64,000 nucleotides of DNA from contig OW799235.1 in the NCBI GenBank assembly GCA_941918925.1, positions 18,050,701 through 18,114,700 on the forward strand, read 5' to 3'. Positions 58,978 to 64,000 of this stretch are shown piece by piece. The position numbers and the translations under genes were made by a program. The notes under the pieces were generated by a model. The model worked only from the letters and a program-made list of their open reading frames with translations. It had not been told where the DNA came from and ran no database searches. Position 1 is the first letter of the stretch. Each line of letters starts with the position of its first letter. The DNA is from Phyto melanocephala. Lineage: Eukaryota > Arthropoda > Insecta > Diptera > Rhinophoridae.

Positions 58978-61078
58978 TTCAATTTTATTGCTTTTGTAAA
59001 ATACATAAGATTTTTCCTCTCTATTTTGTCACCTCTTTCTTGCAACAGCTGTTTTCAATCAAAGATATTTTTTCATATGGGAAATCAGGGAAATTGAAAT
59101 TCCAAATCTATATAAATATAATCAACAGTGATGGGAACTTTTTTCAACAAATCTCGCTAGATTATTTATTATTAAGTTAAAATTTTAAGGTTAAATCGTT
59201 CTCTTCAGTATTTAAAACCGAGTTAAAAATTAAAAAAAACCGTCAAACTTATTGAAAATTCATAAAGAAAGATAAACAGACGTAGGCAAGGGAATAACAA
59301 GGTAGATTGTGTAGTATACGACATACTGTACTTAATATTTTTTGTTTTTTTTTTATTTCGGTGACCTATTTAGTTTAATTTTTGCCTTTGTATTTCAATG
59401 TTTATTGGAATTGGAATGCCATAATAAACGTTTGTATAGAAGATTTTTATATCACGAGATGAAACATTCCATGTTTCACACCAAAATTATTAATATTAAT
59501 ATTATTTTGGCGTAGCAAGAGAGTTTCTTCAGTTAAAACTTTTATATTGATTTAGTTTTCAAAGGTATTGACTGCAATTTATTTATTCGTGGAAATATTT
59601 ATTTTGCCAAAAAGTTTTAAAATTGTCCTTACTTTTTTTAAAAGTACATTTAAAAATTACAAATTTTAACTCTCTAAATTCATAGTCTAAGATTTGGCTT
59701 TCTTCTTATACAAACAAAGCTGGGAAATTCTTTCAAAACTTCGATTTTGTTCAATAATTTATAAGATTTATGATCAAATTAAAAACTTTTTTTAGTTGAT
59801 CTGCAAATTTAATATAGAATTAATACATTTATTTACATTTTCGATTTTTTAAGTTAACAATCCTGGACATATTTTGGAATTAATATTTTTTATTAAATAA
59901 TGTTTTACACATTTTCGATAAAAAATTGTAAAATTCATAATCGTGTTAAATAAATAAATAAAATTTTCTAAAAAAAATAAATTATCTTCCTGGAGGACTT
60001 AGAAAAAAATTCTTTCTAAGAATGGCAGCAAATATACGTCAAGAAAACCGGGTAATTTTTTTAACGAATTCTCGATTAAGTGAATGAGCTCACGAAAGGA
60101 AATCATTTTTAAAAAAAGTTTTTGCAAGCAGTTAAATTTTTTGTATTTATATTTAACATGCTATTATCTCGTAAATATTGAGTAGAAAATAAAAATTTTA
60201 AAAGTTAATAACTTTTAGTCCTCGAGTACCTCGTATAAAAATGCAAAAATGGATAGACATTTTCTAAGATGTAGAAATAATATAAATTGAAGATAAAGCA
60301 TTATATAGAAAATGTACATTTAAGAGGGCATGTCACCTTCAGTTGCTAGCATTATAATGACATTGACCAGAAAACATCATTCGCAAAATTTCAGCATGAT
60401 TCTTCATTAACTGAAAATGAGATCAAAATCTTTGTCCATAAGCAAATTATATGAATTTAATATAAATTCTTATATGGGAGGTGGGCGTTGAAGTGGGTGT
60501 GTCACATTAATTTATGATTAATTAATTCAATTTTGTAAGGATATGTTATTAATTTGTTTTATATACACAAATAACTGAAATATCAAGTAAAAATAAGAAA
60601 TAAATATATAAAATAATTTTTTTATTTTTTAATGTAAATCATTTTTATTTTAATTTTTTATTATTTTGATTTCGTAAAAATTTTTTTAAATTAAATTTAA
60701 TTGTAATAATTTTAGAGTTTTGAAAAACTATTCGGATATTAGCCGAGTGAAATGCATTTTCAAAACCAGATACGAGGTACACTAATATGTAATTTGAAAT
60801 TGTATTTATTTCACAACTCAATGAAATTGGAATTAGGGAATAATAGTACTTATTGAATAAAAAACATTTATAGTAAAAATTAAAAAAATTTATTAGTAAA
60901 GTTCGAATAAAATATTAATAGTTAATTTTTTTAATATATTGATAAAAGTTTTCTACAAAAATATATAATAGCTATAAATTAATATTTAGTTTATTTATAA
61001 TTTTCTATTTAAATTTTTTATTAAAATAATTGTTTTTGATGTTTATATTTGAAAAGCTGATCAAAAAACTTTTGAAAT
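58978..61078. other. Divergent spacer between TRAPPC12 and Ku70
   Basis: AT-rich. Around 60325-60500 short words such as TGGGAGGTGGGCGTTGAAG resemble insect Helitron interiors but no ends are found. A diverged satellite copy lies at 60617-60905. Confidence 0.5.
60617..60905 (+). repeat. Old single copy of the 545-bp satellite family
   Basis: TTTTTAATGTAAATCATTTT, AATTGTAATAATTTTAGAG, TCGGATATTAGCCGAGTGAA, ATGCATTTTCAAAACCAG and ACAACTCAATGAAATTGGAA follow the same order as one satellite unit at 28080-28625, with substitutions and deletions (for example the CACTCTTTATCGG piece is lost). It is a solitary dispersed copy. Confidence 0.75.
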
Positions 61079-61088
61079 TTGGCAACAC
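61079..61088 (+). promoter_or_regulatory. TTGGCAACAC motif upstream of Ku70
   Basis: Sense orientation, 276 bases 5' of the start codon, sharing TGGCAACAC with the motifs 5' of mib1 and Pex14. Confidence 0.4.
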
Positions 61089-61354
61089 TACACATAATTT
61101 AATGTTGGTAATTCTGTATAATGGTTTGTTTTTTTTTGTTGATTTCACAGTATTGTTAAAATCGAGTTAGTATTTTGTGCGCGTTTTATTTAATTTACAT
61201 GCCTACCCGGGTTTTTATTTAACTTTTAATAAAGGTGATTACATTATTAATTTAATTCATAGAAAAGCATTGAGTTTTTATGTACATTTTATGAGTAACC
61301 TTTTAGACTATTAAAAGAGCAATTTGTGCTGTTTTTCTCACAATAAATGTTAAA

Positions 61355-63199
61355 ATGAGCTCTTGGAATCCTGACTTTGAAATATCAATTTCAGACTCTG
61401 AAGATGAGGATGAGTTCATGACCAAAAAGTTTAATGGCCGAGAAGCTATAATATTTATTATCGATGCACATCTCTACAATGAACCGGAGTTACTTGAAAA
61501 TGCTTTAGACATGTTGCGTAGTGCATTTTTGTCTGGTCTTTTGGTCAATGATAAGGATCTCATAGGAGTGGTGCTGGCAAATACGAATTCTTCCCCAGAA
61601 CCCTATGATTCTTTCTGCTTGGAAAATATTATTCTACCGGAAAAGTGTGCTGTACTATTGCCGCCACGTCAGCTTAATACTTCTATAGTGAAAATTTTTT
61701 TAAGATTCGTGGAGACAGCCTCTGTACAATTTGGCGAAGTTTATGGAGTAACGACCGATATTGAAAGTTGTAATTTCTCCCATTTGCTTAGGCTCAGCAT
61801 GGATTTGGTTAAACATTCTGATTATTTAGTTAATAATACTACATTAGTTTTTTTAACAGATCGGGAGCAACCACATCCTCCGAATTCTGAATTAAATAGC
61901 CAGGCGTTACAAAAAGCTGCGGATTTAAGTGGAAAAGATGTAGATTTTAAGCTGATTCCAATGAAAGACGAATTCAACTATAATTTTTTCTATAAGGAGT
62001 TTATTTGTTTAGTTCAGGACACTGACATTGACTCCTTTGATCCAACTGATCCAGAAATTCTAAGAGAACTGCTGGCGCATCGTAAATTTAAACAACATTT
62101 TGTTCGCAGATCTTTGGGACATTTTAGATTTACATTGGGACCTAATTTATCGCTATCTGCTCAATATTTTAACTATTATCAAAAGCACAAGCAACCCAAG
62201 AAAGTGTTGATGCAACGAACTGATAGTGCGATAGTACGCAAACATCGCATTACTCAAGTATGTAAGATAGATCCAGAAACTAATGTTTGCAGTGAAACAA
62301 AAGAGGTGAACATCAAAAACGCCTGGTATGAAATTAAATTAGGAGACGAGCGAATGCGTTTATCCTATGAACAGGTAAATAGAGTACGTAACATCCACGC
62401 TCCTGGAATGGTATTATTAGGTTTTAAGCCGATCAGTTATTTGGAAGGCTCACTCTATCACAAATGTGCAAATTTTATGTATCCTGATGATATACCGATA
62501 GAGGGTTCTAAACGATTGTTTCGTGCTCTTTGGGAAAAATGCCTAGAACGAGAAAAAATAGCTGTTTGTCTTTTTATGAACAAACGTAAGTCAATGCCTC
62601 GTTATGTAGCTCTAATACCTATTAACAAGCAGACGGGTACACACGCCTTCAATCAGGGTTTTAAGATAATGTATTTATCTTGTACATCTTACGTACGAAA
62701 TTTTAATTTATGCGATTGGAATTCCATTGAGAATCAAACCAAAGATCAAGAGCTAATGGTCTGTGAAAAATTGTTAAAAAAATTAAAATTGGATTTTAAA
62801 ACTGACATCTTTTGTGATCCAGACTTGGATCAATTGCAATCAAAACTTCTTAGTTTGGCTTTCAATGTCAACTACGAAACATTGGGAAGTCAATATTTTC
62901 CCAATTTGGAAATTCAAGATAAGCGCATCCAAAATGTGTTACCACTTTTCGAACAAACGTTTAGTGACGAAGTGGAGGTTAAAAAGCGTTCTTCAGATAA
63001 TGCATCTTCAAATACCAACAAAAAATCGAAAATAACTGATTTTAGTAATAAAGACTCAATAATGGTAATGATTAAAAACCAAACACTAAATGCTTGTTCA
63101 AAAGATCAATTATTCGAAATTTTAAATATACATTTTAACAAGAAGGTTTCAAAGAGTATTAAAAAATCAGATCTATTGGACATTATTTATAATTTATAA
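61355..63199 (+). CDS. Irbp: Ku70 subunit of the Ku DNA end-binding heterodimer
   Basis: Ku70 pairs with Ku80 to form a ring on broken DNA ends in non-homologous end joining and telomere protection. A single 1845-bp exon encodes 614 residues; ATG 61355 is followed by an acidic leader (SISDSEDEDEF). The N-terminal alpha/beta (vWA-like) domain spans ~27-240 (GREAIIFIIDAH; LVFLTDREQPHPP). The Ku beta-barrel core is at ~250-450 (APGMVLLGFKPISYLEGSLY; GSKRLFRALWEKCLEREKIA; MPRYVALIPI). A C-terminal arm runs ~455-545, then a Lys-rich linker (KKRSSDNASSNTNKKSK). The final ~45 residues (SKDQLFEILNIHFNKKVSKS) fit a weak SAP fold. Length matches fly Ku70. AATAAA lies 17 bases after the stop (63216-63221). 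The symbol follows Drosophila usage. Confidence 0.95.
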   Translation: MSSWNPDFEISISDSEDEDEFMTKKFNGREAIIFIIDAHLYNEPELLENALDMLRSAFLSGLLVNDKDLIGVVLANTNSSPEPYDSFCLENIILPEKCAVLLPPRQLNTSIVKIFLRFVETASVQFGEVYGVTTDIESCNFSHLLRLSMDLVKHSDYLVNNTTLVFLTDREQPHPPNSELNSQALQKAADLSGKDVDFKLIPMKDEFNYNFFYKEFICLVQDTDIDSFDPTDPEILRELLAHRKFKQHFVRRSLGHFRFTLGPNLSLSAQYFNYYQKHKQPKKVLMQRTDSAIVRKHRITQVCKIDPETNVCSETKEVNIKNAWYEIKLGDERMRLSYEQVNRVRNIHAPGMVLLGFKPISYLEGSLYHKCANFMYPDDIPIEGSKRLFRALWEKCLEREKIAVCLFMNKRKSMPRYVALIPINKQTGTHAFNQGFKIMYLSCTSYVRNFNLCDWNSIENQTKDQELMVCEKLLKKLKLDFKTDIFCDPDLDQLQSKLLSLAFNVNYETLGSQYFPNLEIQDKRIQNVLPLFEQTFSDEVEVKKRSSDNASSNTNKKSKITDFSNKDSIMVMIKNQTLNACSKDQLFEILNIHFNKKVSKSIKKSDLLDIIYNL

Positions 63200-63406
63200 T
63201 TTTTTTTAACAATTAAATAAAAAACTGGCTTATAAAGCCTTAATAAAAATGATAAAACGTTTATTTATTTTTGTAAATATATACCAAGGCATATTTAAAT
63301 TTGCCTTGGGCATATGGATATGCCTTGATGTATACTTTGAAATGCTAAATATCAAGACAAATTACGACATTCGTTTACGATGAAAATTTTAAAATTTAGT
63401 TTATAC

Positions 63407-63588
63407 CATGGTATAATTACATAAGGTGATAGCGTAAAGGAGAGCAATTTTTGTCTCTCTTTTTTATGTATGGAATTTGACAATTTCCGGAGTTTAAATA
63501 ATTTTTTTAATATGTAGTTTGACAAACTCCAGAACACAAAAAAATAATTAGCTGGGCTGGCACCGCCACCTTGTTTAATTACACCATG
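63407..63588. mobile_element. P-superfamily-like MITE (family B), intact, exact 8-bp target duplication
   Basis: A 182-bp element with ends CATGGTATAATTACATAAGG (TGATAGCG follows) and the complement of CATGGTGTAATTAAACAAGG (TGGCGG follows). Flanks are GTTTATAC at 63399-63406 and 63589-63596, an exact 8-bp duplication. The interior has TTTTGTCTCTC, GGAATTTGACAATTTCCGGA and GCTGGGCTGGCACCGCCACC. The terminal layout CATGRTG-AAT-A-A-AAGGTG is that of the Drosophila P element, which also makes 8-bp duplications. There is no coding capacity. Confidence 0.85.
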
Positions 63589-63654
63589 GTTTATACAAAA
63601 GTTTTTTACGAAGCAAATTTATCAGGCAGGTAGAATTGATTTGTCAGCTGATTA

Positions 63655-63944
63655 TTATACCATCCACAGGACAGTGTAAAAGGGTATACATATGTACATA
63701 TATATGTAGGTTTGTCATTCCGTGTGATATTTCTACAAAATTTATTTCTGATCCTATAAAGTATATATTTTCTTAAAGCTTATGAATAGGGAAGTCTATT
63801 GAGCATCCGCCTGTCCGTGTGATGGTTGAAATCAGCTTTTAAGAGCTGTATGTATGTATGTGGTTTCAACCTTCTGCAAATTTCCGGGAATGAATCGCTA
63901 TTGAAATCCAGTACGATCGCCTCATAATTTTCTTAGATATGAGC
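63655..63944 (-). repeat. Element C copy truncated by a MITE A insertion
   Basis: CACAGGACAGTGTAAAAGGG, TCATTCCGTGTGATATTTC and CCTATAAAGTATATATTTTC are the inverted family blocks. The element stops at TCTTAGATATGAGC, where MITE A begins. Confidence 0.65.
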
Positions 63945-64000
63945 CAAGGCATATTTATTCATCAGGTAACTGCAGTTCGGAGAAAATTTTTTTGTTTATA
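63945..64000. mobile_element. MITE family A, left end, cut by the window edge
   Basis: CAAGGCATATTTATTCATC followed by AGGTAACTGCAGTTCGGAG is the intact terminal sequence of MITE A. It continues past the right edge of the window. Confidence 0.8.

Noticed and set aside
1..64000. CRISPR arrays, bacterial operons, tRNA or rRNA genes
   Set aside because: The DNA is eukaryotic with spliced genes; the regular repeats are Helitron units and an intronic satellite, and no tRNA cloverleaf or rRNA segment was recognised.

Overview
The window looks like nuclear DNA of a higher (muscomorph) fly, probably a calyptrate such as a blowfly or muscid. Reasons: very AT-rich intergenic DNA, short GT-AG introns, arthropod orthologues with insect-like proteins, and a dense load of MITEs, Helitrons, hAT, Tc1/mariner-like and P-superfamily-like repeats. 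The species call is inference. Seven multi-domain or recognisable protein-coding genes are present and all can be read through their exons; two further short first-exon candidates point to genes that continue elsewhere.

Layout, left to right. 1-11.3 kb: repeats only (hAT end; a 2.03-kb foldback element with ~660-bp inverted arms; a 992-bp hAT-like element; several CAAGGC-type MITEs) plus a candidate first coding exon of a minus-strand gene at 5068-5140 whose remainder is left of the window. 11.4-12.6 kb: mitochondrial ribosomal protein mRpS31 (minus). 12.8-16.5 kb: a 437-bp MITE with an 8-bp target duplication, a dead Tc1/mariner-family transposase, and a Helitron stuffed with ~121-bp tandem repeats. 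16.7-21.9 kb: an unrecognised 1655-residue basic coiled-coil-like protein (minus, 3 exons). 23.7-33.4 kb: mind bomb 1 E3 ubiquitin ligase (minus, 7 exons) whose 5.6-kb first intron holds a 545-bp x 5 near-identical tandem array and a TA-flanked element with clustered AACCGGTT palindromes. 34.9-35.9 kb: Pex14 (plus, 3 exons), head to head with mib1. 37.5-42 kb: a decayed Helitron, MITEs, a deleted Tc1-family transposon. 42.9-46.2 kb: Pcif1 (minus, 4 exons) with an NPPH instead of the NPPF catalytic motif. 46.9-54 kb: nested palindromic repeats and a dispersed element with a TTCGGC...GCCGAA hairpin; a candidate plus-strand first exon at 52661. 57.2-59.0 kb: TRAPPC12 (minus, 6 exons). 61.4-63.2 kb: Ku70/Irbp (plus, intronless). 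63.2-64 kb: more MITEs.

The genes are unrelated housekeeping functions (mitochondrial translation, Notch-ligand ubiquitination, peroxisome import, cap-adjacent RNA biology, vesicle tethering, DNA end joining) and do not form a system. The most unusual content is in the repeats: a MITE family whose ends resemble the P-element terminal repeat and carries an 8-bp target duplication, related CAAGGC-type MITEs with intact 8- or 9-bp duplications, a recently amplified intronic 545-bp satellite with old dispersed relatives in the same window, and a catalytically altered Pcif1.
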